DNA of 64,000 nt, from positions 434,001 through 498,000 of the forward strand of contig NZ_JYLN01000002.1 of assembly GCF_001439735.1 (NCBI RefSeq). Direction: 5' to 3'. Shown piece after piece: positions 49,273-58,399 of this stretch. Position numbers and translations under genes: made by a program. The DNA is from Pseudomonas paralactis (GTDB lineage: Bacteria; Pseudomonadota; Gammaproteobacteria; Pseudomonadales; Pseudomonadaceae). Each line of letters opens with the position of its first letter. The first letter of the stretch is position 1. The notes beneath the pieces were generated by a model. That model searched no databases and had not been told where the DNA came from. It saw only the letters and a program-made list of their open reading frames with translations.

Positions 49273-51687
49273 TCAGAAGGTAAGCGTGCTGGACACCGAC
49301 ACCTGCCGCGCATCGCCCATGGACACAAACTGCGTATTCACCGAGGACGTGTAGTAGGTACGGTCGAACAGGTTTTTCACGTTGAGCTGGAATTTGACCT
49401 TCTGTCCCTCAAGCCTGGTGTCATAGCTGGCGAACACATCGGCGACGGTGTAGCTGGGCAGTTCGAAACTGTTGGCCGCATCCCCTGCCCGCTCGCCGAC
49501 ATAACGCGCCCCGGCGCCGACGCGCAGTTGATCACCGCCCAGGATGCTGCCGAAGTCGTACACCGCTGACAGCGAGCCGGTGCTTTTTGCCACGTTCTGC
49601 AGGCGGTTGCCTTTGAGCTTGGGGTCTTCGGTGACCTCGGCATCGGTGTAGGCATAACTGCCGATCAGACTCCACTTGTCCGTCAGCTGGCCGCTGGCAT
49701 CCAGCTCCAGACCACGGGAGCGCACTTTACCGGCCATGCTGTACTCCGAGGTCAGGCCTTCGCCTACCTGCACCAACACGTTGCGTTTATCGATCGTGAA
49801 CAGTGCTGCGCTGGCGGTGATACGCCCCGGCAAGTCGAATTTGGTACCCAGCTCCCAGGCTTTGGATTCTTCCGGCTGCAAGCTGCCGTCCAACACGGTT
49901 TTATTGGCCAATGGCGCGATGGTGGAGTTGGGTTTGAACGACTCGGTGTAGCTGCCGTAGAACGACAATTCGTCACTGTAGCGATACACCAACCCGGCCC
50001 GAGGCACCCACTTCTGGCCGTTGCCGTCGGTGTTGGCGGTGAACGGCACGCCTTTGCCGGCGTATTGGTCGTACATCTGGTAGCGCGCACCGCCGACCAG
50101 AATCCATTGATCGTTGAGGTGGATGGCATCCTGGAAGAACAGCGAATCGCTGCGCAAAAGGTCGGTCTGGTTGCTGTCCGGCGCGCTCACCTTGGAACCA
50201 GCGACTTCGTTGCCGTACACCGGGTTGGTGTAATCAAAGGTGCCCCGCGGTGCCTGGCGGATCAAGTCGGCGCGGTAGATCTTGCGGTACTCATCGTCCA
50301 GGCCGAACACCAGGTCGTGCTGCATACCTGCGACATCTACCTTGCCTTCAAGGCTGGCGGTGGCGAAGCGGTCGGTGGTCAGTGCGCCTTGAGTGCCGTC
50401 CATGCTGCGGGTCAGGGTGCCGTTGGTGTTGACCTTGACCACGCGCACCTGGCTGGCGTCGTAGGTCTCGCGGTTCCAGCTGTAACCGAAGTGGGCTTTC
50501 CAGTCGTCGTTCAGATCATGATCGACAGTCAGGCGATACAGGTCGGAGCGGCCTTCCATATTGTTGAACGGCTCATCCAGACGGCGGGTGGCGGGGATAT
50601 TCAACGGGTGGTTGGTCTTGGGATCGATGGCGGTGCCACGGTCGAACGGGGCGAGAAATTCGCGGTGCTCATAGGCCAGCAGCACTTGGGTGGTGTCGCC
50701 ATACCAGGCCAGGGACGGCGCCACCAGGGTTTCGCGGTGGGTGCCGTAGTTGCGCCAGTAGTCTTCGTCTTCATGGTCGACGATCAGGCGATAAGCCAGG
50801 CCGCTATCACCCAGAGGGCCGGTGGTGTCGAGGTTACCGCCGCTGCCGTTCTTGCCGCTGCCGAAGGTCGAACCGCGTGCGGTCAGGGAGGTGGACTGCA
50901 CCAGCTCAGGCTTTTTGCTGACGATATTGACCACACCGCCTGGATCCTGGATGCCATACAACAGCGACGACGGGCCCTTGAGCACTTCGACGCGCTCGGC
51001 CGTCGCGTTCAAGGCACGGCCCTGCACCATCGGCATACCGTCCTTCATGATCGAGCCGTTACGGTTGTCGCCAAAGCCGCGCAACATCACCGCATCCTGG
51101 GTGCTGCCGAGGGTGTTTGTCTGGGTGATACCGCTGATATTGCCCAGCGCGTCATCCAGGTTGCGCGGTTGCTGGTCGCGCAGCACTTGAGCAGGCACTA
51201 CGTTGACGGTCTGTGGGGTTTCCAGCAGCAACCCATGGGAGCGCATCACCGAACTGGTCGGCGGCGGTTGGTAGCTGGTGCTGTCCTGGGTGAGGTTGGC
51301 GCCGCTGATGGTGGTAGCGCCGAGGTTGACCGCGCCGTCTGTAGGCACCGGCTCCAGCGCCAGGGTGCGGGCGTCGATCTGTCGGAAGGTGAAGCCGGAC
51401 TGGCTCAACAGGCGTTGCAGCGCCTGGCTCGCCGTCATCGGCCCACTGACCGCCGGGGCATTGAGGCCGTAGGGCGCTTCATCGGTATAGATCACGCTGA
51501 TGCCGGTGACCCGGCTGAACTCGCTCAGGGCCTGCGGCAATGGTTTGGCTGCCAGGGCAAAATTGAACTGGGCGCTGTGCTGCTCCTGCGCACGTGCAAC
51601 GCTCAAGGGCAGCAACGCCAGCCCCGACACCGCCAAGACCGAAGCTCCCAGCCACTGTTTTACCCAACCGCCCGCCGTCGACTTCAT
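49273..51687 (-). CDS. TonB-dependent siderophore receptor with STN signalling domain
   Basis: An 804-residue outer-membrane transducer. It has a signal peptide ending at VARAQ, an STN domain (FNFALAAKPLPQALSEFSRV, about residues 40-115), a plug (LLETPQTVNVVPAQVLRDQQ; VLKGPSSLLYGIQDPGGVVN) and a barrel ending TLTF. It is of the FhuA/FoxA/FpvA class; the ligand is unknown. An STN domain implies signalling to a FecR-type protein, yet no sigma/anti-sigma pair is next to it. The ATG at 51687 is chosen from the signal peptide. Confidence 0.92.
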   Translation of the reverse strand: MKSTAGGWVKQWLGASVLAVSGLALLPLSVARAQEQHSAQFNFALAAKPLPQALSEFSRVTGISVIYTDEAPYGLNAPAVSGPMTASQALQRLLSQSGFTFRQIDARTLALEPVPTDGAVNLGATTISGANLTQDSTSYQPPPTSSVMRSHGLLLETPQTVNVVPAQVLRDQQPRNLDDALGNISGITQTNTLGSTQDAVMLRGFGDNRNGSIMKDGMPMVQGRALNATAERVEVLKGPSSLLYGIQDPGGVVNIVSKKPELVQSTSLTARGSTFGSGKNGSGGNLDTTGPLGDSGLAYRLIVDHEDEDYWRNYGTHRETLVAPSLAWYGDTTQVLLAYEHREFLAPFDRGTAIDPKTNHPLNIPATRRLDEPFNNMEGRSDLYRLTVDHDLNDDWKAHFGYSWNRETYDASQVRVVKVNTNGTLTRSMDGTQGALTTDRFATASLEGKVDVAGMQHDLVFGLDDEYRKIYRADLIRQAPRGTFDYTNPVYGNEVAGSKVSAPDSNQTDLLRSDSLFFQDAIHLNDQWILVGGARYQMYDQYAGKGVPFTANTDGNGQKWVPRAGLVYRYSDELSFYGSYTESFKPNSTIAPLANKTVLDGSLQPEESKAWELGTKFDLPGRITASAALFTIDKRNVLVQVGEGLTSEYSMAGKVRSRGLELDASGQLTDKWSLIGSYAYTDAEVTEDPKLKGNRLQNVAKSTGSLSAVYDFGSILGGDQLRVGAGARYVGERAGDAANSFELPSYTVADVFASYDTRLEGQKVKFQLNVKNLFDRTYYTSSVNTQFVSMGDARQVSVSSTLTF

Positions 51688-51717
51688 GCTCTGAGAACCC
51701 GTGTTGAAAACGCTGTT

Positions 51718-51736
51718 AATGCGAATAGATCGCAGT
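51718..51736 (-). promoter_or_regulatory. Fur-box-like site before the STN receptor
   Basis: AATGCGAATAGATCGCAGT has a perfect left half AATGCGAAT and a 6-of-9 right half of the Fur pattern. It ends 30 bases upstream of the receptor ATG, where Fur repression would be expected. Confidence 0.62.
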
Positions 51737-51770
51737 TTCAAGCACTACACGGATGGGGCGCAGGTTTACC

Positions 51771-52076
51771 TCACATGGGTTTGCAACTATTTTTGTTTTT
51801 GCCGCCCTCAAGGCTACTCGCGGCCAGGCACTCCTTGGCACTCTTCTTCAATTTCTTGATCAAGCGCTCCTGACGCAGCGCCTCGCCCTTGCTCGCACAT
51901 TGCTCGGTATAGACCAACGCCACGGCAGGGCTGGACAGAAAAAACCGTGCGCCCTTGCCGCTTTGGTGCGAGGCAAATCGGCGCACCGGGTCATTGCTGA
52001 TGCCGCAGTACAGCGAGCCGTTGGCAGCACGCACCAGGTAGACGAACCAGGGTTTGGGTTCAGAGGGATCAGTCAC
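51771..52076 (-). CDS. GIY-YIG nuclease-domain protein (YhbQ/UPF0213-like)
   Basis: A 101-residue protein that is almost only a GIY-YIG domain: [20 protein letters not shown] holds the two signature elements, then the Arg of [15 protein letters not shown] and the Glu region [15 protein letters not shown]. The C terminus is basic ([11 protein letters not shown]). Start codon GTG. The family's cellular role is unclear. Confidence 0.88.
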   Translation of the reverse strand: MTDPSEPKPWFVYLVRAANGSLYCGISNDPVRRFASHQSGKGARFFLSSPAVALVYTEQCASKGEALRQERLIKKLKKSAKECLAASSLEGGKNKNSCKPM

Positions 52077-52113
52077 AAGTCGATGTCGGCAAACCAGAAG
52101 AGCGCCAATCTTA

Positions 52114-52584
52114 TCAACGCCCGGCCTGAAATGCCTTCAAGCCTTTGAGCGCCTGGGCACGTACCGCGTTTTTCAACGCGGGCGACCAACCCAGCAACAG
52201 GCCCTTGAGGCCCAACGCCTGGCGCGACCAACGCCACAGGTCGAAGTGGTCGTGATGCTCACAAATCTTGCCGTCACGGAACACGAACCGCGCACCGATA
52301 TCGTTGACCACGGTATTGCCGGTGGCGCTGAACAAATACGTCGCCACCCAATGGGCACTGCCGCTGCTGTCATCGCTGCGCACATGGTCGAACGTCAGGG
52401 AAAAATCCTTGGCCCGCGTGGTAAGCATGCGCCACATATCGCTGGCATCCCGCCCGCGCAGTTCGCCAAAAGCTGGGTCGCTGAAGACCACATCGTCGGT
52501 GTAGCAAGCGGCCATGGCCTCGGCGTCAAGGCGCTCAAAGGCCTCATAGAAGCGGTGGATCAGGGCATCGTGGGCAGCACTCAT
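52114..52584 (-). CDS. NTF2-like / SnoaL-type protein
   Basis: A 156-residue protein with the cone-shaped NTF2-like fold: [35 protein letters not shown] and [20 protein letters not shown]. Members include isomerases, hydrolases and non-enzymatic proteins; no catalytic set can be assigned here. The ATG at 52584 (MSAAHDAL) is preferred to a start six codons upstream. Confidence 0.82.
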   Translation of the reverse strand: MSAAHDALIHRFYEAFERLDAEAMAACYTDDVVFSDPAFGELRGRDASDMWRMLTTRAKDFSLTFDHVRSDDSSGSAHWVATYLFSATGNTVVNDIGARFVFRDGKICEHHDHFDLWRWSRQALGLKGLLLGWSPALKNAVRAQALKGLKAFQAGR

Positions 52585-52992
52585 GGGCAGGTTCCGCAGC
52601 AATTATTGTCAAGCCTGCACGATAATCCGCGCAGGCCGCGAAGACCATGGGCATTCATGACAAAAATAGCGCTGCCGTCGATCGGGATCTCTTCAGCGGT
52701 CGGCAGTGCGGACTTGGACACTAGCGGCTATCAATGCAGGCACGTTGCAACTGACCTCCGTCAGGGTCGCATCACTTACGGTCGATTAACCCGCGGTAAA
52801 ACGGGCACAAGCAAGTACACCGCCCAATGGGTATTTCGTCTCAACTAATTTGACCGGGAATTTAAACAAACCTCAACTAATGCCAGCAGGCGCGAATAAC
52901 AAGTTAGAGCACTTAGCGCACCAGCCCCATACAACCAATACGAATCCTGCGCTTGGCCTTTAGTTAAACCACTGTCATAAAACTGCAACTTT
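52585..52992. other. AT-richer gap between the NTF2-like gene and the pilus regulator
   Basis: 408 bases. A 63-codon open frame on the plus strand (52657-52848, MTKIALPSIGISSAVG) has no clear ribosome-binding site and no recognisable family, so I do not call it a gene. The right part (52840-52990) is noticeably AT-rich compared with its left neighbours. This is where the accessory pilus region begins. Confidence 0.5.
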
Positions 52993-53628
52993 CTAAGGCA
53001 CCATTCCCGATGCACGCGCATAGGCGAACAGTTCAACGTCGGTAGAGATACTCAGTCGCTGCATCGCTGTACTTTTCTGTTTGCTGATGGTGGAAATACT
53101 CCGGTGGACCTTGGCCGCGATCTGGCTGACCGTCATGCCGCTGGCCAACATACGCACCACCTCGCTCTCCTTGCCGGACAACTGCGGCTCATGGGACTGA
53201 TTGCCTGTCCCCGCCTCCACCAGTTGCACGCGCAGGCATTCACTGGCGAAGGTTTGGCCTGCGCACACGGCTTTGATCGCCAGGGGCAACTCCTTGGCAG
53301 AGGCACTTTTGGCGACCACTGCCTTGGCACCATGGGCGAAGGCGGCACGCAGGGTGGCAACGTTGGCGAACATCGTCACCAGGATCACCGGCACGTTCGG
53401 GTACTGACGACGCAGCAGGCTCAACAGGCTATAGCCATCGGCTTGCTGACCGCCCGGCATTGCAAAATCGGTGACCAGCACATCACATGCCGTAGTACTC
53501 AACACCCCGAGCAGTTGATCGGGACCGTCGGCTTCGCCGACCACCTTGCACTTGCCATTCGCCTCAATCACGACTCTCTGCCCGACTCGGACAATAGGGT
53601 GATCGTCAGCAATAATTACTCGAAGCAT
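52993..53628 (-). CDS. RcsB-like response regulator
   Basis: A 211-residue NarL/FixJ-type regulator. The receiver has the acidic pair Asp8-Asp9, phospho-acceptor Asp54 (DVLVTDFAMPGG) and Lys107. The LuxR-type helix-turn-helix covers about residues 148-205 (LSGKESEVVRMLASGMTVSQ). Its recognition helix STISKQKSTAMQRL is strikingly like that of E. coli RcsB. P. aeruginosa uses an RcsB-type regulator for a chaperone-usher (cup) fimbria. Here the gene lies beside a receiver-HPt gene and a chaperone-usher locus, so pilus control is likely. Confidence 0.87.
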   Translation of the reverse strand: MLRVIIADDHPIVRVGQRVVIEANGKCKVVGEADGPDQLLGVLSTTACDVLVTDFAMPGGQQADGYSLLSLLRRQYPNVPVILVTMFANVATLRAAFAHGAKAVVAKSASAKELPLAIKAVCAGQTFASECLRVQLVEAGTGNQSHEPQLSGKESEVVRMLASGMTVSQIAAKVHRSISTISKQKSTAMQRLSISTDVELFAYARASGMVP

Positions 53629-53824
53629 AGATACCTACGAATGGTGGCAACTTGAATCCGCGCAAAATACCCCTGCCAGCGATTATCAACAACTGCTAAC
53701 AAAGACCCGCTTGCAGCCGAAACCAATGTTTAGTAGTGGCTACTTTTTGGACTACAACATAATAGGAAACTACCTACAGCAAAAACTAGACTTCCAAATA
53801 ACTTAAACCCTCTGCAAACACCTT

Positions 53825-54643
53825 TCATAGAGTGGACAGATAATCCAGATAGGCGCGCAAGCGTGCCTGGAACAGTGTCAATTCCGCCAGGTGTGCAGAC
53901 ACGCCATCGCGCTGAACCTGCTCGATCAACCTCACCGCACAGGACTCCAGCCCCGCCCCTCCTACAAACACCAGGCTACCCGTCAATCGATGCAGGCGTT
54001 CGGCGGTCAATGATGCGTTCAATGCGGCACAGGCACGACCTAACAGGTCGTGATCTTGCCAAGCCTCGACCAGCAGATTTTCCAACAGTTGATTGACCAC
54101 CTGCTCACTGCCAAACGTCGCGACCAGGCTCGCGCGGGCGGGCCACCCCGAAACCCGCGCAACAAGCTCCTCACCGATGGGCACGTGATCGGCATCCGGG
54201 AGCCATCGCGCCAGTACGGCACGTAATTGTTCCAGGGTCAGAGGCTTGAGTAGCCACGCATCGATGCCCGCGTCGCTGCAGCGCTGGGGGCTGTCGTTTT
54301 GCAGGTCGGCGGTCAACGCGATGATCGGCACTCGTCTCAAGTCGAAGTGGTGCTCATATTGGCGAATAGCGCGGGCCATGCTGTAACCGTCCATGACGGG
54401 CATCTGGCAATCAGTGATCACCAGGTCAAAGGGCCGACGAGCATAAGCCACCCGCCCGAGATACCCGTCGGCGACCAGCTCATGGTCCAACCCGAGTTTT
54501 TGCAGCAAGCAACCCAGTAATAGTCGGTGGGCTGAATGGTCCTCCGCCACCAGGACATGCAACTGCCGCCAGTGAGGCGGGGGAGTAACAGGCGATTTCG
54601 ATTTGCGGCTCGCGCCTGCGGTTGAACCTGACAGCGAACCCAT
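53825..54643 (-). CDS. Stand-alone receiver-HPt phosphotransfer protein
   Basis: A 272-residue protein with no kinase domain. The receiver spans about residues 27-145 with Asp78 (VITDCQMPVMDG) and Lys133. The HPt domain spans about residues 175-265 with phospho-acceptor His218 in RLHRLTGSLVFVGGAGL. The layout matches the C-terminal end of BvgS/RcsC/RocS-type hybrid kinases. It has a strong ribosome-binding site (AGAGG) and its own ATG, so it is a real gene rather than a broken fragment. It could pass phosphate from an unlinked kinase to the neighbouring RcsB-like regulator. The 196 bases between the two genes are AT-rich with no gene. Confidence 0.88.
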   Translation of the reverse strand: MGSLSGSTAGASRKSKSPVTPPPHWRQLHVLVAEDHSAHRLLLGCLLQKLGLDHELVADGYLGRVAYARRPFDLVITDCQMPVMDGYSMARAIRQYEHHFDLRRVPIIALTADLQNDSPQRCSDAGIDAWLLKPLTLEQLRAVLARWLPDADHVPIGEELVARVSGWPARASLVATFGSEQVVNQLLENLLVEAWQDHDLLGRACAALNASLTAERLHRLTGSLVFVGGAGLESCAVRLIEQVQRDGVSAHLAELTLFQARLRAYLDYLSTL

Positions 54644-55039
54644 CAGTACCTCTTCGTAGCTATTGATCCGGCAGCAACCTTCGGCACTGGCGCAATAGCC
54701 ATAGAGGCCTACTCAGGCAGCAACGAGCGCCACATTCCTTTGAATGCTATCGACAAAAAACCAATAACCTTTTGAATGACTTAAAGCCGATACAACAACT
54801 ACGAAAAAACGCGAACTGACCCTATTCGATCCACCCTGCCAATGTCGTATTAGTTGTATTTCCCCCGCGCACGCTCCTCGCTAAATTGTGCCCCACCCCA
54901 AAAGAGGGACGGCTTGCCACTCCCCGGCAGCCGCAAAAAATATCGAGACCGTCGCATCGACAACCACTCGCCGACACCAGCGCGGGCGTTGCGTTGCACG
55001 CACCTCTATCTGCCAGCCTGCAATGGAAAAAACAGAAAA
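54644..55039. other. Divergent control region of the pilus locus
   Basis: 396 bases between the receiver-HPt start and the first DUF1120 start. The central part (about 54730-54870) is AT-rich and should hold the pilus promoter and regulator sites. I found no clear sigma-54 or RcsB consensus. An open frame entering from 54854 lacks a signal sequence until the ATG at 55040, so it is not coding here. Confidence 0.55.
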
Positions 55040-55669
55040 ATGAAGAGCCCTGTAGCCCTATTGAGCAGTGCCCTGCTGCTCGCCATGAGTTCATCGGTAT
55101 TCGCAGCCAGCAGTGTGGACCTGGCCGTCAAAGGGCTGATCACACCCAGCGCCTGTGCACCTAGCCTTTCAAGCGGCGGGATTGTCGACCACGGAAAAAT
55201 TTCGGCCAAGGATTTGAGGCTGGATGGATGGACCGTGCTTAAAAGTCACAACCTGCAACTGGGCATCACGTGCGATGCGCCAACCCTGCTAGCCCTGAAG
55301 GGCATTGATAACGTTGGTGACGCCCACGATCCGAGGAACAGCTATGGCCTGGGCTTGGTCAGCGGAAAAAAATTAGGCAGTTTCTCCCTGATCTTAAGCA
55401 ATCCGATCGCCGATGGCGCAGCGATCTCCATGATTGAGTCCTCGGATAACGGCCTCACCTGGCGGGCAAGTATCCCGGGTGACATGTGGCCAGCCTCCTA
55501 CCTTGCTTCGTTTGGCGACAACACCACCGGCAGGTGGGCACCCACCCCGGTCCAGCAGGTGTTGGCAGACCTCATGGTGGCAACCATCATCGCGCCGACA
55601 GCAGGAATGGATCTGACCACAGAGGTTCCAATCAACGGGTCCGCCACGCTTGAAGTCAAATACCTATAA
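55040..55669 (+). CDS. DUF1120 pilin-like subunit 1
   Basis: A 209-residue exported protein. The signal peptide covers residues 1-24 (ending SSVFA). The mature N terminus is an alternating hydrophobic strand VDLAVKGLITPSAC, as in the donor strands of chaperone-usher pilins. Cys pair in PSAC and ITCDAP could form the usual pilin disulfide. Family landmarks are GGIVDHGKISAKDL and YGLG, and the end EVPINGSATLEVKYL has a Tyr one before the last residue. First of four subunits in a row. Confidence 0.88.
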   Translation: MKSPVALLSSALLLAMSSSVFAASSVDLAVKGLITPSACAPSLSSGGIVDHGKISAKDLRLDGWTVLKSHNLQLGITCDAPTLLALKGIDNVGDAHDPRNSYGLGLVSGKKLGSFSLILSNPIADGAAISMIESSDNGLTWRASIPGDMWPASYLASFGDNTTGRWAPTPVQQVLADLMVATIIAPTAGMDLTTEVPINGSATLEVKYL

Positions 55670-55703
55670 CGCCTCTGCCCCATGCCCAAGGAGATTCACT
55701 GAC

Positions 55704-56318
55704 ATGAATGTTTTTGCATCCAGCCTGCTAGGCGCCTTGCTGCTCTGCCCGACCGCATTCGCCGCCAGCAACACAGACTTGCTCGTGCGCGGCAGCATCA
55801 CCCCCAGCGCTTGCTCACCAGTCATCGCCGGCGGCGGGACTGTGGACTTCGGCAAGGTGTCGGTCAAGGACCTCAACACCGACACCTACACCGATCTGCC
55901 CAGAGAAACCATGCTGTTGAGTGTGCGCTGCGACGGGCCGACGTACTTCACCCTCAACACCATCGACAACCGTTCAGGCACCGCCGCCAGCCACTTCAGC
56001 TGGCATGGGCTGGGCACCACACCCAGCGATGAAAAAGTCGGCGATGCCGGGCTGGGTCTCTATATGCCCGTGGCCGACGGCGTCTCCGTGCGCACCATCA
56101 CCTCAAGGGATGGCGGCGTGACCTGGATGCCTTCGGTGATGCTCAGCCATACCTTGCTGACGGCGATCGCCCACAGCAACGACGTGATACCGATTGCAGT
56201 TCAGGAACTGGACGCCGAGATCCGCCTGATCACCCACATCGCACCTGCCAACAACCTGACGTTGACCGACGAAGTCCCTATCGACGGTCACGCCACCGTA
56301 CAAGTCAATTACCTTTAA
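55704..56318 (+). CDS. DUF1120 pilin-like subunit 2
   Basis: A 204-residue exported protein with a signal peptide ending PTAFA. The donor-strand-like start is TDLLVRGSITPSACSP; Cys pair SAC and VRCDGP; landmarks GGGTVDFGKVSVKDLNTD, IDNRSG and the end EVPIDGHATVQVNYL. It is more diverged than subunits 1 and 3, mainly in the middle. AAGGAG stands 11 bases before the ATG at 55704. Confidence 0.88.
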   Translation: MNVFASSLLGALLLCPTAFAASNTDLLVRGSITPSACSPVIAGGGTVDFGKVSVKDLNTDTYTDLPRETMLLSVRCDGPTYFTLNTIDNRSGTAASHFSWHGLGTTPSDEKVGDAGLGLYMPVADGVSVRTITSRDGGVTWMPSVMLSHTLLTAIAHSNDVIPIAVQELDAEIRLITHIAPANNLTLTDEVPIDGHATVQVNYL

Positions 56319-56330
56319 GGAGTCCCTACG

Positions 56331-56954
56331 ATGAAAACCCGATTGACCACCCTGGCCGCCGGCGTATTGCTGCTCGGCTCGGCCACCACCTTCGCTGCCT
56401 CCAGCGTGGACCTGGCCGTCAAAGGCCTGATCGTGCCCAGCGCTTGCACACCCAGCTTGTCCGGCGGTGGCGTGATCGACCATGGCAAGATTTCCGCCAA
56501 GGACTTGAATACAGACAGGGAGACATTTCTCGGTAGACAGACCCTGGCAATGACAGTCAATTGTGACGCCCCGATTCAGTTTGCCCTGCACTCGGTGGAT
56601 AACCGTGCAACTTCAAGCCCGTCAGGCTCAGGATATTATGGGCTGGGCTTTATCAACGAGACCCAGCAACTGGGTTATTACTACATCCGCATGAGCAACC
56701 CGGTCGCCGATGAAGGCGTGGTAGTGCAGACGATTTCCTCCACTGACCTTCAGAATTGGATGAGATGGCCAGAGTGGGACGCAGGCCTGTACATGTCGGT
56801 GGCCTCGATGGAGGACCACACCCAGCCCCTGGCAGTTAAGGATTTGACCGTCGACCTGAACGTGTACACCGCTATCAACCGCGCCGATGGCATGGACCTG
56901 AGCAACGAAGTGACCATCGACGGCTCCGCCACCCTTGAAGTGAAGTACCTCTGA
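56331..56954 (+). CDS. DUF1120 pilin-like subunit 3
   Basis: A 207-residue exported protein with signal peptide ending TTFA. It shares ASSVDLAVKGLIVPSACTPS and IDHGKISAKDLNTDRE with subunit 1, and ends EVTIDGSATLEVKYL. The near-identity of both ends with subunit 1 but not of the middle suggests gene duplication followed by divergence of the exposed face. It starts 12 bases after subunit 2. Confidence 0.88.
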   Translation: MKTRLTTLAAGVLLLGSATTFAASSVDLAVKGLIVPSACTPSLSGGGVIDHGKISAKDLNTDRETFLGRQTLAMTVNCDAPIQFALHSVDNRATSSPSGSGYYGLGFINETQQLGYYYIRMSNPVADEGVVVQTISSTDLQNWMRWPEWDAGLYMSVASMEDHTQPLAVKDLTVDLNVYTAINRADGMDLSNEVTIDGSATLEVKYL

Positions 56955-57033
56955 CCCATGGCCCCCATGCCCTTACCCTTGAAGGGCATGGGCTTCGCCG
57001 TGGGCTGTGCTCACCCGTGCCAGTGATGAATCG

Positions 57034-57663
57034 ATGACTATGTTCACCCGTTTCTTTACCGTGCTGTTGTTATCCCTGTGCGCTGCGGCCAAGGCCAGTG
57101 CGGGCACCGCTGCCGAGCTTACGGTAACCGGTCGCGTGACACCGGATGCCTGCTATATCGAGCTGTCGGATGAAGGCTTTGTCGACCACGGAAAGATCCC
57201 CGCACACACCCTCCTTGTCGACGAATTCACCGTGCTGCCCAGCCGACAACTCGAACTGCAGGTGCAATGCGCCAGGCCCATGCTGTTTGCGCTGGTGGGT
57301 ATCGACAATCGTGCGGAGTCTTCCCTGGCACCGGATTTTTTCTATGGGCTGGGCAGAAACATCCATGCACCGGACGAGCGTCTCGGCTCCGTGGCGTTGT
57401 CGTACCGCAACCCAGTAGGGGATTCCCAGGCCATGCAAGTCCTGGCCTCCACCAACAGCGGCGAAACCTGGACGCCCGAGCCCAATGGCTATCCACGCTC
57501 CTATATGGCCTTCGCCCCCGCGGGCGACCGTCAGCCCGACTTCATCAGCCAGTTGAGGGTCCAGCTTCAAGTGGACACCGCCATCAACTTTTCGCAGTAC
57601 CTGACCCTGAATCAGGAAGTGCCCCTCGACGGCTCCATCGTCCTGGATTTGCGTTACCTCTGA
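57034..57663 (+). CDS. DUF1120 pilin-like subunit 4
   Basis: A 209-residue exported protein with signal peptide ending KASA. It is the most diverged single-domain subunit: AELTVTGRVTPDACYIELSD, VDHGKIPAHTLLVDEF, Cys in VQCARP, and end EVPLDGSIVLDLRYL. It lies directly before the chaperone gene. ATG at 57040 is an equally possible start. The divergent N-terminal strand could mark it as an adaptor or terminator subunit, which is only inference. Confidence 0.85.
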   Translation: MTMFTRFFTVLLLSLCAAAKASAGTAAELTVTGRVTPDACYIELSDEGFVDHGKIPAHTLLVDEFTVLPSRQLELQVQCARPMLFALVGIDNRAESSLAPDFFYGLGRNIHAPDERLGSVALSYRNPVGDSQAMQVLASTNSGETWTPEPNGYPRSYMAFAPAGDRQPDFISQLRVQLQVDTAINFSQYLTLNQEVPLDGSIVLDLRYL

Positions 57664-57694
57664 CCCACTCATTTCGCCTAATGGAAAGCCCATC

Positions 57695-58399
57695 ATGACG
57701 ATGACATGCTCAAACACCGCGTTCGGCCTTATTGCCCTGCTGCTGATATTCGGCAACCAAGCAAAGGCTGACGGCATGGTCCCGGACACCTCCGTGGTGA
57801 TCGTCCACGAGGCCGATGGTGAAGCTTCCGTTTCGGTGACCAACTCCGACAGCCAGCTCTCGTTGTTGCATGTGACCTTGCAGGATATTCCGGAAGACAC
57901 CGAACCCCTGCTGGTGGTGACGCCGCCGCTGTCCCGAGTCGAAGCGTCCAAATCCCAGTTGGTGCGCTTTATTCTGCAAAACCAAAAACCGTTGCTCACC
58001 CAGCGGCTCAAACGCGCCGTGTTCGAAGGCATGCCCCAGGGCCGCGCAGCCACTGCCGCCGGTCATGCCCGCGTGGGCGTGACCGTGCGCCAGAACCTGC
58101 CGGTGATTGTGCATCCCAAGGGCCTGGCACCCAATCGCAGCCCCTGGACCGGCCTGACATGGACCCTGCGCGACGGCCAATTGCAGGTGCGTAATGACAC
58201 GCCTTATGTGGTGCGCCTGGCCCAGGAGCTGCGACTGTTGCCCGGCGACGGCAAGGCGATGCTGCCGCGCACCTACGTGCTGCCAGGTGAAGCCTTGAGC
58301 GTGCCTGCCAGCGGTGGCCAAGCCAAGACGGTGAGGCTGCAACCGGCCACTGTGTACGGGTTTGCGGTCAAGGCCTACGACGCCCCCATCACCCTCTGA
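57695..58399 (+). CDS. Periplasmic pilus chaperone (PapD family)
   Basis: A 234-residue periplasmic chaperone with signal peptide ending QAKA. The first immunoglobulin-like domain has SVSVTNSDSQLSLLHVTLQD and, near its end, VRFILQNQKPLLTQRLKRAVFEG. The second has LTWTLRDGQLQVRNDTPYVV and ends with LQPATVYGFAVKAYDAP. Such proteins hold pilin subunits by donating a strand and deliver them to the usher. It is the only chaperone in the locus. Confidence 0.9.
   Translation: MTMTCSNTAFGLIALLLIFGNQAKADGMVPDTSVVIVHEADGEASVSVTNSDSQLSLLHVTLQDIPEDTEPLLVVTPPLSRVEASKSQLVRFILQNQKPLLTQRLKRAVFEGMPQGRAATAAGHARVGVTVRQNLPVIVHPKGLAPNRSPWTGLTWTLRDGQLQVRNDTPYVVRLAQELRLLPGDGKAMLPRTYVLPGEALSVPASGGQAKTVRLQPATVYGFAVKAYDAPITL

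Noticed and set aside
52657..52848. Possible 63-residue gene on the plus strand
   Set aside because: No convincing ribosome-binding site and no recognisable similarity; it lies in the AT-richer gap at the edge of the accessory region.
53825..54643. Receiver-HPt gene read as the broken end of a hybrid kinase
   Set aside because: It has its own ATG with a strong AGAGG ribosome-binding site, and no kinase-like residues are found in the upstream 396 bases in any frame I examined.
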